Both the position numbers and the translations under genes were made by a program. DNA of 64,000 nucleotides from UBA9647 sp049522195 (GTDB taxonomy: Bacteria > Bacteroidota > Ignavibacteria > UBA10030), in the NCBI GenBank assembly GCA_049522195.1, contig JBEKOB010000004.1:24630-88629 (forward strand). The letters are read 5' to 3'. Position 1 is the stretch's first letter. Every line of letters begins with the position of its first letter. Under the pieces are notes generated by a model. It searched no databases, was not told the DNA's origin, and saw nothing but the letters and a program-made list of their open reading frames with translations. This document shows, one piece after another, positions 43,769-52,399 of the stretch.

Positions 43769-43800
43769 ACAAAAAATCCCGCCAGAGCTGCGGGATTTCA
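43769..43800 (-). terminator. intrinsic terminator after rpmB
   Basis: Read on the minus strand: stem AAATCCCGC / GCGGGATTT with a 7-nt loop and a T-run. It separates rpmB from pgsA. Confidence 0.88.
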
Positions 43801-43833
43801 AGTACCACGAATTATGTCGACAGCTCGCCCGCG

Positions 43834-44025
43834 TCAGGCAGCCTTCTGAACCTTGCCAGACTTGATGCAATTGGTGCACACCGTGATGCGTCGGACTGAG
43901 CCGTCAACCTTTGCGCGAACCGACTGGAGGTTCGGAAGGAACCTTCGGGGCGCACGGTTGTGGGCGTGACTTACATGGTTTCCCGCCATTGGTTTCTTGC
44001 CACAGATTTCACAAACTCTTGCCAT
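43834..44025 (-). CDS. rpmB: 50S ribosomal protein L28 (zinc-ribbon form)
   Basis: 63 residues. ARVCEICGKKPMAGNHVSHAHNR is the conserved start. CEIC near the N-terminus and CTNC near the C-terminus make the C4 zinc set of the C+ paralog type. The ATG at 44025 begins the standard family N-terminus. Stands alone with its own terminator; rpmG is not adjacent. Confidence 0.97.
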   Translation of the reverse strand: MARVCEICGKKPMAGNHVSHAHNRAPRRFLPNLQSVRAKVDGSVRRITVCTNCIKSGKVQKAA

Positions 44026-44191
44026 CAGTACACTCCATCTCGATAGTTCAAAAAATGTGAACCAATATAGCCAGAAAATCGGAAAGAGGCAACACCATTT
44101 TCAGTGCATGACACGGTGTTTCGGGAGACGGCCGAGGTTGCGCAAACCTGTTTTTTTGGTTATCATAGTCGGAACCACGGGAGTTCCTGAG

Positions 44192-44233
44192 GTGAAAAGT
44201 AAACAGTGAATAGTGAATCGTAAATCGTGAACG
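44192..44233. repeat. heptamer tandem array A (GTRAANN x 6)
   Basis: Six consecutive 7-nt units in perfect register: GTGAAAA, GTAAACA, GTGAATA, GTGAATC, GTAAATC, GTGAACG. Positions 1, 2, 4 and 5 are constant, position 3 is a purine, and the last two vary. Confidence 0.92.
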
Positions 44234-44289
44234 GCGGATGGTCTGCCTGTTCATTTTGGTCCAGTCCTGAACCAGATGCCCAAATCTTT

Positions 44290-44331
44290 GAACTTTAAAC
44301 TTGAAACTGAAAACTCAAAACTCCAAACTTG
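44290..44331. repeat. heptamer tandem array B (RAACTNN x 6)
   Basis: Six 7-nt units in register: GAACTTT, AAACTTG, AAACTGA, AAACTCA, AAACTCC, AAACTTG. Five positions are nearly fixed and two vary. A looser continuation (44351-44370) reaches the tsaD start. Confidence 0.92.
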
Positions 44332-44370
44332 TGGTGAGCGTAGTCGAGCCACTCAAAACCCCCAACTCCC

Positions 44371-45399
44371 TTGACTATCCTAGGCATTGAAACATCGTGT
44401 GACGAAACCTCCGCTGCTGTCGTCCGGGAGGGCCGGCTGCTGGCCAATGTGACGGCGACGCAGCTGTTCCACTCCCAGTATGGAGGCGTCGTCCCTGAGT
44501 TGGCTTCAAGGGCTCACCAGCGCTGCATCATTCCAGTAGTGGAAGAGGCGCTCGCGAAAGCAGGAGTTCCCAAGAGGGAACTCAATGCGATAGCCGCGGT
44601 CTACGGCCCCGGCTTGATCGGAGCTATTCTCGTTGGTCTCAGCTTCGGGAAATCGATGGCCCTTGGCCTCGGTATCCCGTTTGTCGGGGTTGATCATATG
44701 GAAGCCCACATTTTCTCGAACCTGATCGATGATCCAAAACCGGAGTTCCCTTTTATCAATCTGACGGTCTCTGGAGGACACACTCAGCTTGTTCTCGTCC
44801 GCGGTCCCTTTGAATACCAGCTCCTTGGCGAAACGAAAGACGACGCTGCGGGAGAGGCATTTGACAAGGTGGCAAAGATGCTCGGCATCGGCTACCCCGG
44901 AGGACCTTTGATTGACAAGTATGCAAAAGACGGTGATCCGACATTTGTCAGTTTCCCCCGTCCCTATCTTGAAGAAGGGTCGCTCGAGTTCAGCTTCAGT
45001 GGATTGAAGACTTCCGTGTTGTATTATCTCCGGAAAATGGGCTACAAGCCTGCTGCTGTCGGTGAGGAGGCATCCGCCGCGCAGAAGAAACTGCGGGCTG
45101 ATCTTTGCGCCAGTTTTCAGGCAGCTGTCGTTGATGTCCTGGTCGATAAAGCAATCAGGGCGGCGTTGGCATTTCGCGTAAAACACGTTACCGTTGCAGG
45201 TGGCGTTTCCGCGAATTCCGAGCTTCGCAGGAGGATGCAGGAGGCTGCCAGCCGTCGCGGACTGACAACGTTCATCCCGAAAATTGAGTACTGCACGGAC
45301 AATGGGGCAATGGTCGCGATGGTCGGATACACAAAGATGCAAACGGGCAAGACATCGAGTCTTGAACTCACAGCGGTACCTAATCTCTCTCTTTCTTGA
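44371..45399 (+). CDS. tsaD: tRNA N6-adenosine threonylcarbamoyltransferase TsaD
   Basis: 342 residues. It transfers threonylcarbamoyl to A37 of ANN-decoding tRNAs. ILGIETSCDETSAAVV is the start block; VDHMEAHIFSN has the metal-binding HxxxH; FINLTVSGGHTQLV and FSGLKTSVLYYL the nucleotide site; VAGGVSANSELR and YCTDNGAMVA close the fold. The start is TTG at 44371, giving the standard N-terminus, with no visible ribosome site. It overlaps trpA by one base (TGATG) and leads tsaD-trpA-aroQ-mltG. Confidence 0.95.
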   Translation: MTILGIETSCDETSAAVVREGRLLANVTATQLFHSQYGGVVPELASRAHQRCIIPVVEEALAKAGVPKRELNAIAAVYGPGLIGAILVGLSFGKSMALGLGIPFVGVDHMEAHIFSNLIDDPKPEFPFINLTVSGGHTQLVLVRGPFEYQLLGETKDDAAGEAFDKVAKMLGIGYPGGPLIDKYAKDGDPTFVSFPRPYLEEGSLEFSFSGLKTSVLYYLRKMGYKPAAVGEEASAAQKKLRADLCASFQAAVVDVLVDKAIRAALAFRVKHVTVAGGVSANSELRRRMQEAASRRGLTTFIPKIEYCTDNGAMVAMVGYTKMQTGKTSSLELTAVPNLSLS

Positions 45400-46193
45400 T
45401 GAATCGAATACAGAAAAAGTTCACGAGCCTCAGGACTTCCGGTCAGAAAGCGCTCATCCCGTATATCACTCCGGAATATCCGTTCAAGGGAATCACCCTT
45501 GGCTTGCTCCGGGCACTCGAGGAGGCGGAAGCAGATCTCATCGAGGTCGGGATTCCGTTTTCGGATCCCCTCGCAGACGGGGAGACAATTCAACATTCTT
45601 CTGAAGTCGCTCTGAAGAACGGTGCGACCGTCGATCGCATCCTCCTCTCGGTGAGCGAGTTCCGCAACAGCAGCGAGCTTCCGATCCTCCTGATGGGATA
45701 CGTCAACCCCATTCTTCGGATCGGCATCGAGAAGTTTATGGAGTCGTGCAAGTCTGCCGGTGTCGATGGATTAATCATCCCTGACCTTCCCCCCGAGGAG
45801 GCTTCAGTGATCACAAGCGTGAGCAGGAAGCATGGTATCAGCAACGTGTTTTTGATCGCCCCAACGACTTCCGATTCGAGGATCAAGGAGATTGACGGAC
45901 ACTCGACAGACTTCTCCTATTGCGTTTCTGTCACCGGCGTAACAGGGGCGAGATCGCAGTTTGGAGCTGGAGGGGGACTGGATGAGTTTTTCATGAGAGT
46001 CAGGAAGAACACACAGAAGCCCTTTGTGGTCGGTTTTGGTATATCGAAACAGGAGCACGTTCAGCGCGTCTGGGAGTATGCGGATGGGGCGGTGGTCGGA
46101 TCTTCTCTTATCAATGTTTTGGGAAAAGCGACATCGGAAGAAGAAGCGCTTCGAGCGGCTGTTGATTTCCTTCGTTCACTTCGTCCATCCTAA
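45399..46193 (+). CDS. trpA: tryptophan synthase alpha subunit
   Basis: 264 residues, the normal length. It cleaves indole-3-glycerol phosphate. The catalytic Glu is in DLIEVGIPFSDPLADG (with the catalytic Asp), and QHSSEVALKNGATV, LLMGYVNPILRIGIEKF, GLIIPDLPPEE, SVTGVTGAR and FVVGFGISK are the phosphate and substrate loops. It starts inside the tsaD stop (TGATG). No trpB or other trp gene adjoins it; the next gene, a chorismate mutase, feeds the Phe/Tyr branch instead. Confidence 0.96.
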   Translation: MNRIQKKFTSLRTSGQKALIPYITPEYPFKGITLGLLRALEEAEADLIEVGIPFSDPLADGETIQHSSEVALKNGATVDRILLSVSEFRNSSELPILLMGYVNPILRIGIEKFMESCKSAGVDGLIIPDLPPEEASVITSVSRKHGISNVFLIAPTTSDSRIKEIDGHSTDFSYCVSVTGVTGARSQFGAGGGLDEFFMRVRKNTQKPFVVGFGISKQEHVQRVWEYADGAVVGSSLINVLGKATSEEEALRAAVDFLRSLRPS

Positions 46194-46205
46194 CCAGGAT
46201 TAGCT

Positions 46206-46499
46206 ATGAATGACCTTGATGTGTGGCGCAAGAGAATCGACGACATTGACGTGCAACTTGTCAGACTTCTGAACGAACGCACGATGTGCGCAACAGAGAT
46301 CGGGAAGATCAAGATCACGCTTGGATTGGATGCGTACTCCCCGGAACGTGAGCTCGAAGTGATGCGAAACGTAACTGCATGGAACAAGGGACCGCTCTCG
46401 TCGGCGGCGGTGCGACGGTTGTTCGAACGTATTATCGACGAAGCTCGCAGCGTCGAGCGGGTGTATATGCACGAACAGAAAAAGAAACCAAGACGGTAA
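46206..46499 (+). CDS. chorismate mutase (AroQ class)
   Basis: 97 residues, all helical. DVWRKRIDDIDVQLVRLLNERTMCATEIGKIK is helix 1 of the AroQ fold, with the active-site Arg and Lys residues, then SPERELEVM and the final helix SAAVRRLFERIIDEARSVE. It converts chorismate to prephenate for Phe/Tyr synthesis. It is a stand-alone domain with no prephenate dehydratase or DAHP synthase fused, 12 nt after trpA. Confidence 0.93.
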   Translation: MNDLDVWRKRIDDIDVQLVRLLNERTMCATEIGKIKITLGLDAYSPERELEVMRNVTAWNKGPLSSAAVRRLFERIIDEARSVERVYMHEQKKKPRR

Positions 46500-46503
46500 T
46501 CCT

Positions 46504-47556
46504 CTGGCTGCACAACTAACGATATCGAGGTACTTCAAACAGCGGTGGCTGCAGGCAGTCGCAATCGCATGTGTTGCTCTGCTTGCGGGGTCGATATACC
46601 TCGTTTTCTTCGCCTCAAACACCTCCTCGCTTTCGTCCGAACGCGCTGTCATTGTCCCGAGGGGCGCTTCGTTCAAGACGGTTCTGGATTCGCTCGAGTC
46701 TTCGGGGGTCCTGCGTGTTGGGTGGACGCTGAGCCTCGCCGGACGGTTCCTTGGACTCACAAAGAACATGAAGGTGGGCAAGTACCTTTTCCCCCGGGGC
46801 CTCTCGAACGTTGAAATCCTGCATGACCTTGCAGAAGGAAAGTCGCGGATCCTCATGAACCTTCCGATCCCCGAAGGGTGGAGGATGGAACGGATTGCTC
46901 TGCAGTGTGGCAAAATTCTTGGTATCGACACTCAACGGTTCATCTCCCTTTGCGACAACAGCTCGTTTAGAAGGGAATTAGGCGTCGATGCTCCTTCGAT
47001 CGAAGGGTACCTCATGCCTGATACATACAAGTTTCTTTGGCAGGTGAGTGAAGAGGAGATTATCGAGCGGATGGTCGGCGAGTTCAGGAAATTCTATTCA
47101 GATAGCCTGAAGAAACGACAAGATGAGATGCGGCTTTCGTTGAGTGAAGTATTGACGCTTGCCTCGATCGTGGAAGATGAGGCAGTTCTTGACCGCGAGC
47201 GCCCAGTCATTGCCGGCGTGTATATCAACCGGCTCAGGAAACGGATGCGCCTTGAGGCAGACCCGACAGTACAGTATGCTCTCCCCGAAGGGAAGCGAAG
47301 GCTGACCTATTCAGATCTTCGAATCGATTCACCGTACAATACGTACCTCTATTATGGTCTTCCTCCTGGACCGATCAACAACCCAGGAAGGAAGTCTATT
47401 CTCGCCACGCTGTTTCCTGAGAAGCATTCCTTCCTGTATTTCGTTGCGGATGGGTCGGGTGGACACATCTTCTCCCGCAATTACACAGATCATCAGAAAG
47501 CGGTGAAATCCTACCGGCGGATCCGACGGGAAGCCGCCAAATCATCCGGCTCGTAA
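46504..47556 (+). CDS. mltG: endolytic murein transglycosylase MltG
   Basis: 350 residues if begun at CTG 46504. The frame shows a membrane anchor (WLQAVAIACVALLAGSIYLVFF), the YceG N-domain (IVPRGASFKTVLDSLESSGVL) and the catalytic domain with IEGYLMPDTYKF, the catalytic Glu in LASIVEDEA, LEADPTVQYAL and YNTYLYYGLPPGPINNPG. MltG cuts nascent glycan strands at the membrane. No ATG, GTG or TTG occurs in frame between the preceding stop region and ATG 46768, which would lose the anchor and half the N-domain. CTG, 4 nt after the aroQ stop, is the best candidate; a sequencing or frameshift error is the alternative. Confidence 0.85.
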   Translation: MAAQLTISRYFKQRWLQAVAIACVALLAGSIYLVFFASNTSSLSSERAVIVPRGASFKTVLDSLESSGVLRVGWTLSLAGRFLGLTKNMKVGKYLFPRGLSNVEILHDLAEGKSRILMNLPIPEGWRMERIALQCGKILGIDTQRFISLCDNSSFRRELGVDAPSIEGYLMPDTYKFLWQVSEEEIIERMVGEFRKFYSDSLKKRQDEMRLSLSEVLTLASIVEDEAVLDRERPVIAGVYINRLRKRMRLEADPTVQYALPEGKRRLTYSDLRIDSPYNTYLYYGLPPGPINNPGRKSILATLFPEKHSFLYFVADGSGGHIFSRNYTDHQKAVKSYRRIRREAAKSSGS

Positions 47557-47748
47557 GGCGAAGGGATGCGTCGTCCGTCGGTTTGAAAGCGGAACATGAA
47601 CATCGTCAACACAGGATTCTTTCTCCTCTTTTCTCTATATTAAATCATCGATCAACCCAATTCTCCGGAAGTCTGTTTCCTGTCAATGCAGTCATACGCC
47701 AAAGTACGAAGCAACGCCATCTTGAATCACCTGAGAGTGTCATTCCGC

Positions 47749-49452
47749 ATGATCGGTCACCTCGTACCTTTGGTGCTCTGCTCGTTGCTTCTTCTCTCAT
47801 GTGCCGGACAACGCGCTCCTGAAGGTGGACCGATCGATACCGATCCGCCGTACGTTGCTTCAACAGTCCCTCCTAACTACACCACGCGATTCAAAGGGAA
47901 CAGCCTTACGATTGAGTTTAACAAGTATGTCGACCACCGCAGCGTCGAAGGAGCTCTCTTCATCTCTCCTTCACTTGGGCAGCTCGAGTTCGATTGGTCA
48001 GGACGTGAGGTCGAAATCCATTTCACAGGAACGCTTCGCCGCAGCACCACGTATGTTGTCACTGTCGGAACTGATGTCGCCGACCTTCATAATCGCAACA
48101 AGATGGCCCAATCATTTACTCTGGCGTTCACGACCGGAGAAGACATCGACCACGGCGCTATCGAAGGCAGAGTATTCCCGCGTAAGGAGGCCGACCCCCC
48201 GCTTGGAGTGATGGTCTTTGCGTATAAGCTTGATGGTCTCAACCCTGACACGCTGGATCCGAGAATGACAAAGCCGGATTATGTCACACAGACTGGAAAG
48301 GATGGCGCATTTCTTCTGCGGCATCTCGCGTTCGGCGCGTACCGCGTCATCGCTGTAAGGGACGAATACAAGAATCTGCTATACGATCCGGAGACAGATG
48401 AGTATTGCGCTGAGCCCGAAGAAATTGCCCTCACTCCGACCGACACTCTCAAAGCCGGCGTGTGGATGCGGCTTGGGAAGGAAGACACGACTGCCATCCG
48501 GCTCACAAAGGTGACGTCCTTAAATCAACGCCATCTGGCAATCGAGTTCTCATCTCCGCTTGACACAGCTGGTGTCGACAAGGGCTGGTTCGGGATCATC
48601 GACACTCTCTCTCAGAAGCCTCTCGGCGTTCGGTCTCTGTGTCCAGTATTTCCCAAGATGATGTCCGCGGTGATCGTTACAGACTCGCAGGCAGCTGGGG
48701 TTGGATATCGCCTGGGGATCTCCACTCTTCAGGGCGCGAATGGGTTGCGCATCAGCCCGACAGCGGACCGTCTCACTTTTACGGGCTCCGAATTGAAGGA
48801 TTCACTTGCTCCGAGGATCTCGACCATCTCAGTATCCGATAGTGCACGCGAAATTGATCTCCAGCCAAAGTTTCTTCTTATCTTTTCCGACGCCGTGCAA
48901 AGGGATACTGCGGGTAAGGCAATCTCCCTCGTGGATAGTAATCGAAGTGCTGTTCCGCTGACAGTACACTGGCTCTCTGATGCGGCTGTGGAAATTGAGC
49001 CGCGGGGAAGACTTGCCAGCAAAACGTGGTTCTCGCTTCGGATCGGAATGCGAAGCGTCTTAACCCTCGGTGGCAAGGGAGGAAGGGATTCGTTACGAGT
49101 GTTTCATTTTCAGACGTTGGACGAGGAGTCGTTCAGCAGCATCGAGGGGTTCGTCAACGATATGAGTCTGACAGATCTCAAGGGAGATATCATCCTTGTG
49201 GCACGCAACGTTTCCCGGAAGGAACCAAAAGAATACACTGCGCGTCTTTCCAAAACCGGACCGTTTGTTCTGAGTGATCTGCTCGAAGGGAAGTACATAC
49301 TCCAGGCGTTCCGGGATCGCAATGGTGATAAGCAATATTCGACCGGCCGTGTCTTTCCATTTCAAACTTCCGAGAGGTTCACCGAGTTTCCAGATACGCT
49401 AAAGCTGCGTGCCCGATGGCCGCTCGAGGGCGTAGAGTTGAAGCTCCACTGA
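47749..49452 (+). CDS. Big_5 Ig-like domain lipoprotein
   Basis: 567 residues. A lipoprotein signal (IGHLVPLVLCSLLLLSC, lipobox LLSC) supports ATG 47749; an upstream ATG at 47686 in the same frame would bury it. The first domain is a bacterial Ig-like Big_5 fold (DTDPPYVASTVPPNYTT, LTIEFNKYVD, TYVVTVGTDVADLHNNK-like, FTLAFTTG); further beta-sandwich units follow (HGAIEGRVF, the later LQPKFLLIFSDAV, SSIEGFVNDMS). The last part has the GKYILQAFRDRNGDKQYSTG block of DUF4493/CarboxypepD_reg-like modules. Outer-membrane anchored, role unknown. Such proteins are frequent in Bacteroidota. Confidence 0.82.
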   Translation: MIGHLVPLVLCSLLLLSCAGQRAPEGGPIDTDPPYVASTVPPNYTTRFKGNSLTIEFNKYVDHRSVEGALFISPSLGQLEFDWSGREVEIHFTGTLRRSTTYVVTVGTDVADLHNRNKMAQSFTLAFTTGEDIDHGAIEGRVFPRKEADPPLGVMVFAYKLDGLNPDTLDPRMTKPDYVTQTGKDGAFLLRHLAFGAYRVIAVRDEYKNLLYDPETDEYCAEPEEIALTPTDTLKAGVWMRLGKEDTTAIRLTKVTSLNQRHLAIEFSSPLDTAGVDKGWFGIIDTLSQKPLGVRSLCPVFPKMMSAVIVTDSQAAGVGYRLGISTLQGANGLRISPTADRLTFTGSELKDSLAPRISTISVSDSAREIDLQPKFLLIFSDAVQRDTAGKAISLVDSNRSAVPLTVHWLSDAAVEIEPRGRLASKTWFSLRIGMRSVLTLGGKGGRDSLRVFHFQTLDEESFSSIEGFVNDMSLTDLKGDIILVARNVSRKEPKEYTARLSKTGPFVLSDLLEGKYILQAFRDRNGDKQYSTGRVFPFQTSERFTEFPDTLKLRARWPLEGVELKLH

Positions 49453-49706
49453 TTGGTAGCTGCACAATCGTCCCGCATACGCAGTTTGCTCTCACTATGG
49501 TTTCCTAAAACCGCCTTCCGGCTCCGAGCTTTCTCCTCTTCGCTTCCGGTTTCCAGCGCAGCGATGTTCTCAATCGTGGCAGTCTCTCCAACCCATTGAT
49601 TTGTTTGACTTTTTGACCAATTTTGTTTAACCTCATTGGAATTTTGTATCTCAGAGTGTCGCAAGAACGCCATTCTGCAACGATTTCCCCAGTTTGAGTG
49701 TTTTCT

Positions 49707-50063
49707 ATGCTAGAAAGCTACGTTCCGATTTTTGTGATGGTCGCCGGAGGAATCACATTCGGCTTCGTCATGGTGAAATTGAACGAGTGGTTCGGCCCGC
49801 GGCGACCGTCTGAAGAAAAGCTCTCGACGTACGAGAGTGGCATGGAGCCGGTCAGGAGTGCCCGTGAGCGGTTCTCCGTCAAGTACTATATGGTCGCGGT
49901 CTTGTTCATCCTCTTCGATATTGAAGTGGTGTTTCTCTATCCCTGGGCTGTCTCCTTCAAGCAGCTTGGTGTGGGAGGATTTGTTGAGATGGTGGTGTTT
50001 ATCGGCATTCTGCTGATCGGGTATTTCTACGTGTGGAGAAAAGGAGCTCTCGAATGGGATTAG
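49707..50063 (+). CDS. nuoA: NADH-quinone oxidoreductase subunit A
   Basis: 118 residues, three membrane helices. FGPRRPSEEKLSTYESGMEP with the family Ser-Gly-Glu-Pro loop, then RFSVKYYMVAVLFILFDIEVVFLYPWA is diagnostic. An upstream GTG (49698) is in frame; I use ATG 49707. First gene of nuoABCDEF, with a 254-bp AT-rich upstream region (TTTGACTTTTTGACC around 49605) that must hold the promoter. It overlaps nuoB by 10 nt. Confidence 0.96.
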   Translation: MLESYVPIFVMVAGGITFGFVMVKLNEWFGPRRPSEEKLSTYESGMEPVRSARERFSVKYYMVAVLFILFDIEVVFLYPWAVSFKQLGVGGFVEMVVFIGILLIGYFYVWRKGALEWD

Positions 50064-50593
50064 AACATGCTCTGGGTGACAGTTTCCTGACGACGAAAAT
50101 CGACCTTGCCATCAATTGGTGCCGGAAGAATTCTCTTTGGCCGATGCCGATGGGGATTTCGTGCTGCGCCATCGAAATGATGGCCTTTGCTGGACCGCGG
50201 TTCGACGTCGCCCGCTTTGGATCTGAGGTCTTCAGATTCTCGCCGCGTCAATCCGATGTGATGATCGTAGCGGGGACAACGACGTTCAAGATGGCGAAGG
50301 TCGTCCGAAAAATCTACGACCAGATGCCGGACCCGAAATGGGTCATCGCGATGGGAGCGTGCACATCATCGGGCGGCATGTACCGCACTTATTCGGTTGT
50401 GCAGGGGATCGATCAGTTCCTGCCGGTCGATGTGTATGTCGCCGGCTGTCCGCCGCGACCCGACAATCTTCTTAATGCTCTGATCAAGCTGCAGGAAAAA
50501 GTTCAGAGGGGAGAAAGCAAAGGAAGCTTCCCCGCCTTTGTCGGCGAACCAAAGCTCAATCAACCGCAGGCTCTCCCGATCATTTCAGGTTGA
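50054..50593 (+). CDS. nuoB: NADH-quinone oxidoreductase subunit B (N2 cluster)
   Basis: 179 residues. It carries cluster N2: GISCCAIEMM (Cys pair), GACTSSGGMYRTYSV and GCPPRPDNLL supply the four cysteines. RFDVARFGSEVFRFSPRQSDV is typical. AAGGAG lies at the right distance before ATG 50054, inside nuoA. It continues without a gap into nuoC (3 nt). Confidence 0.97.
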   Translation: MGLEHALGDSFLTTKIDLAINWCRKNSLWPMPMGISCCAIEMMAFAGPRFDVARFGSEVFRFSPRQSDVMIVAGTTTFKMAKVVRKIYDQMPDPKWVIAMGACTSSGGMYRTYSVVQGIDQFLPVDVYVAGCPPRPDNLLNALIKLQEKVQRGESKGSFPAFVGEPKLNQPQALPIISG

Positions 50594-50596
50594 GGT

Positions 50597-51082
50597 ATGA
50601 ACGCTGTCATCATCGACAAGTTAAAAGCGCGGTTTGGCGAACAGAGTATCCGGGTCAGCGAGTTTCGGGGCGAGCTTACTCTTGTCGTGCCGAAGGATCA
50701 CATCGTCGAAATCTGCCGCTTTCTCAAGGAAGACGCCGAGCTGAAATTCGACTTGCTGGCCGATGTGTGTGGCATCGACATGAACACGGCGGAGAAACGA
50801 TTCGGGGTGATCTACAACCTGTATTCGCTTTCGAATAAATTCCGACTTCGCCTGAAGACGTTTACCGAGGAAGAAGATCCAAAAGTGCCGACGGTGACCG
50901 GCGTGTGGGGCACGGCCAATTGGCACGAACGCGAGACGTTCGACATGTTCGGCATCGTGTTCGAAGGACACCCGGATCTGCGAAGAGTCTACATGCCCGA
51001 AGAGTTTGAACACTATCCGCTGCGAAAAGACTTTCCCCTGATGGGAATCCCCGGATCCATTCCTCTTCCGAAAAACAAGTGA
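50597..51082 (+). CDS. nuoC: NADH-quinone oxidoreductase subunit C
   Basis: 161 residues. Part of the hydrophilic connecting fragment. ELKFDLLADVCGIDM, RFGVIYNLYSL, and WHERETFDMFGIVFEGHPDLRRVYMPEEFEHYPLRKDFPL are the family blocks. It is separate from nuoD rather than fused as in E. coli. Its stop overlaps the nuoD start (TGATG). Confidence 0.96.
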   Translation: MNAVIIDKLKARFGEQSIRVSEFRGELTLVVPKDHIVEICRFLKEDAELKFDLLADVCGIDMNTAEKRFGVIYNLYSLSNKFRLRLKTFTEEEDPKVPTVTGVWGTANWHERETFDMFGIVFEGHPDLRRVYMPEEFEHYPLRKDFPLMGIPGSIPLPKNK

Positions 51083-52338
51083 TGGAAACCCGAACAGAAG
51101 AAGTCTCGAAAAAGTCGAAGATTCTCCAAGCCCTCGAGGATCAGAATACGAGCGTGACATTTGAGGATCCCCTTGAGAATGATATGATTCTCAACATGGG
51201 CCCTCAACACCCTGCCACGCATGGCGTGTTGCGGTTGTTGATCCGCCTCGACGGAGAGACCGTGGTTGGTTGCGTCCCCGAAGTCGGGTATCTCCATCGC
51301 GGCTATGAGAAGCTGGCTGAGAACTGCACGTACCACGAGTTTATCCCGCACACGGACCGCCTCGACTATCTTTCCCCGATGAATAATAATACAGCGTACG
51401 CTCTCGCCGTTGAGAAACTGCTGGGGATTGAAGCACCGCCGCGGGCACAGTACATCCGCGTGATGATCTCCGAACTTGCTCGCATCTCATCCCATCTTAT
51501 GTTCCTCGGATCGCTTGCGATGGACGTTGGCGCATTGACGGTCTGGATGTGGGCGTTCCGCGAGAGGGAGAAGCAATACGACATTTTTGAGAATATCGCG
51601 GGCGCACGGTTCACCACGAGCTATACGCGCATCGGTGGTCTCGCTCAGGATGTCAGGCCTGAGACCTTGGCAATGGTCGCGAAGTTTGTCGATGAATTGA
51701 CGGGACACATCGTAGAATGCGAGAAGCTCCTCAACACGAACCGGATTTTCCTGGAGCGTACAGACGGCATCGGAGTGATCACACGGGATCAGGCGATTGA
51801 TCTTGGCCTGACAGGTCCTGGCCTCCGCGCGTGCGGTGTTGATCACGACCTGCGCAAAGCAAGTCCATATCTGGTTTACAAGGATCTCGATTTTGACGTC
51901 CCTCTTTACGAAGGTGGGGATGCGCTTGCACGGTACTATGTCCGAATGGCCGAAATGCGCGAGAGCATCAAGATTATCAAACAGGTGCTCGAAAAGATCC
52001 CATCCGGAGATATCCACGCGTTCAAGCCGAAGAAGGTTCTTCCCCGCAAGGACCGCATCTATACAAAGATGGAAGAGCTTATTCATGACTTCATGATTGT
52101 GAATTTCGGTGTCGAGCCGCCGGTCGGTGAAATCTATAGCGCCGTAGAGGCGCCTAAAGGGGAGCTCGGTTTCTATATCTATAGTAACGGTGAAGGATAT
52201 CCGTGGCGGTTAAAGATCCGCTCGCCATCGTTTGTCAATCTGCAGTCGCTTCCCACCATGGTCCGGGGTTGTATGATCTCCGACGTCGTTGCAATCATTG
52301 GCAGCCTCGACCCGGTGATGGGAGAAGCGGATAAGTAA
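51082..52338 (+). CDS. nuoD: NADH-quinone oxidoreductase subunit D
   Basis: 418 residues. The 49-kDa quinone-site subunit: NMGPQHPATHGVLRLLIRLDGE (with the His/Asp of the quinone pocket), GYLHRGYEKLAE, YTRIGGLAQDV, CGVDHDLRKASPY and LGFYIYSNGEGYPWRLKIRSPSFVNLQSL with the final conserved tail. A 30-residue leader precedes the family start. The stop codon is the start of a heptamer array, then 118 bp of spacer before nuoE. Confidence 0.97.
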   Translation: METRTEEVSKKSKILQALEDQNTSVTFEDPLENDMILNMGPQHPATHGVLRLLIRLDGETVVGCVPEVGYLHRGYEKLAENCTYHEFIPHTDRLDYLSPMNNNTAYALAVEKLLGIEAPPRAQYIRVMISELARISSHLMFLGSLAMDVGALTVWMWAFREREKQYDIFENIAGARFTTSYTRIGGLAQDVRPETLAMVAKFVDELTGHIVECEKLLNTNRIFLERTDGIGVITRDQAIDLGLTGPGLRACGVDHDLRKASPYLVYKDLDFDVPLYEGGDALARYYVRMAEMRESIKIIKQVLEKIPSGDIHAFKPKKVLPRKDRIYTKMEELIHDFMIVNFGVEPPVGEIYSAVEAPKGELGFYIYSNGEGYPWRLKIRSPSFVNLQSLPTMVRGCMISDVVAIIGSLDPVMGEADK

Positions 52339-52371
52339 TTGTCAATTGTGAATTGCCAATTGTCGATTGGG
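52337..52371. repeat. heptamer tandem array C (AATTGNN x 5)
   Basis: Five 7-nt units in register: AATTGTC, AATTGTG, AATTGCC, AATTGTC, GATTGGG. The first unit overlaps the nuoD stop codon. Five positions are nearly fixed, two vary. Confidence 0.92.
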
Positions 52372-52399
52372 CAACGGCAACCAAACCTAATCGGCAATC

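Larger units (their letters stand above)
44026..44370. other. intergenic region with two heptamer arrays
   Basis: 345 bp between rpmB (-) and tsaD (+). It holds the rpmB upstream region, a weak AGGTT-GCGCA-AACCT hairpin followed by seven T at 44135-44157 (no gene to end on that strand), and two separate 7-nt repeat arrays. I see no open frame with coding character. There is no Shine-Dalgarno sequence before the tsaD TTG. Confidence 0.7.

Noticed and set aside
44135..44157. A terminator (AGGTT-GCGCA-AACCT plus T-run)
   Set aside because: There is no plus-strand gene before it and the stem has only five pairs.
44192..44331. A CRISPR-like repeat array
   Set aside because: The repeats are 7 nt long with no spacers of regular length and no cas genes nearby.
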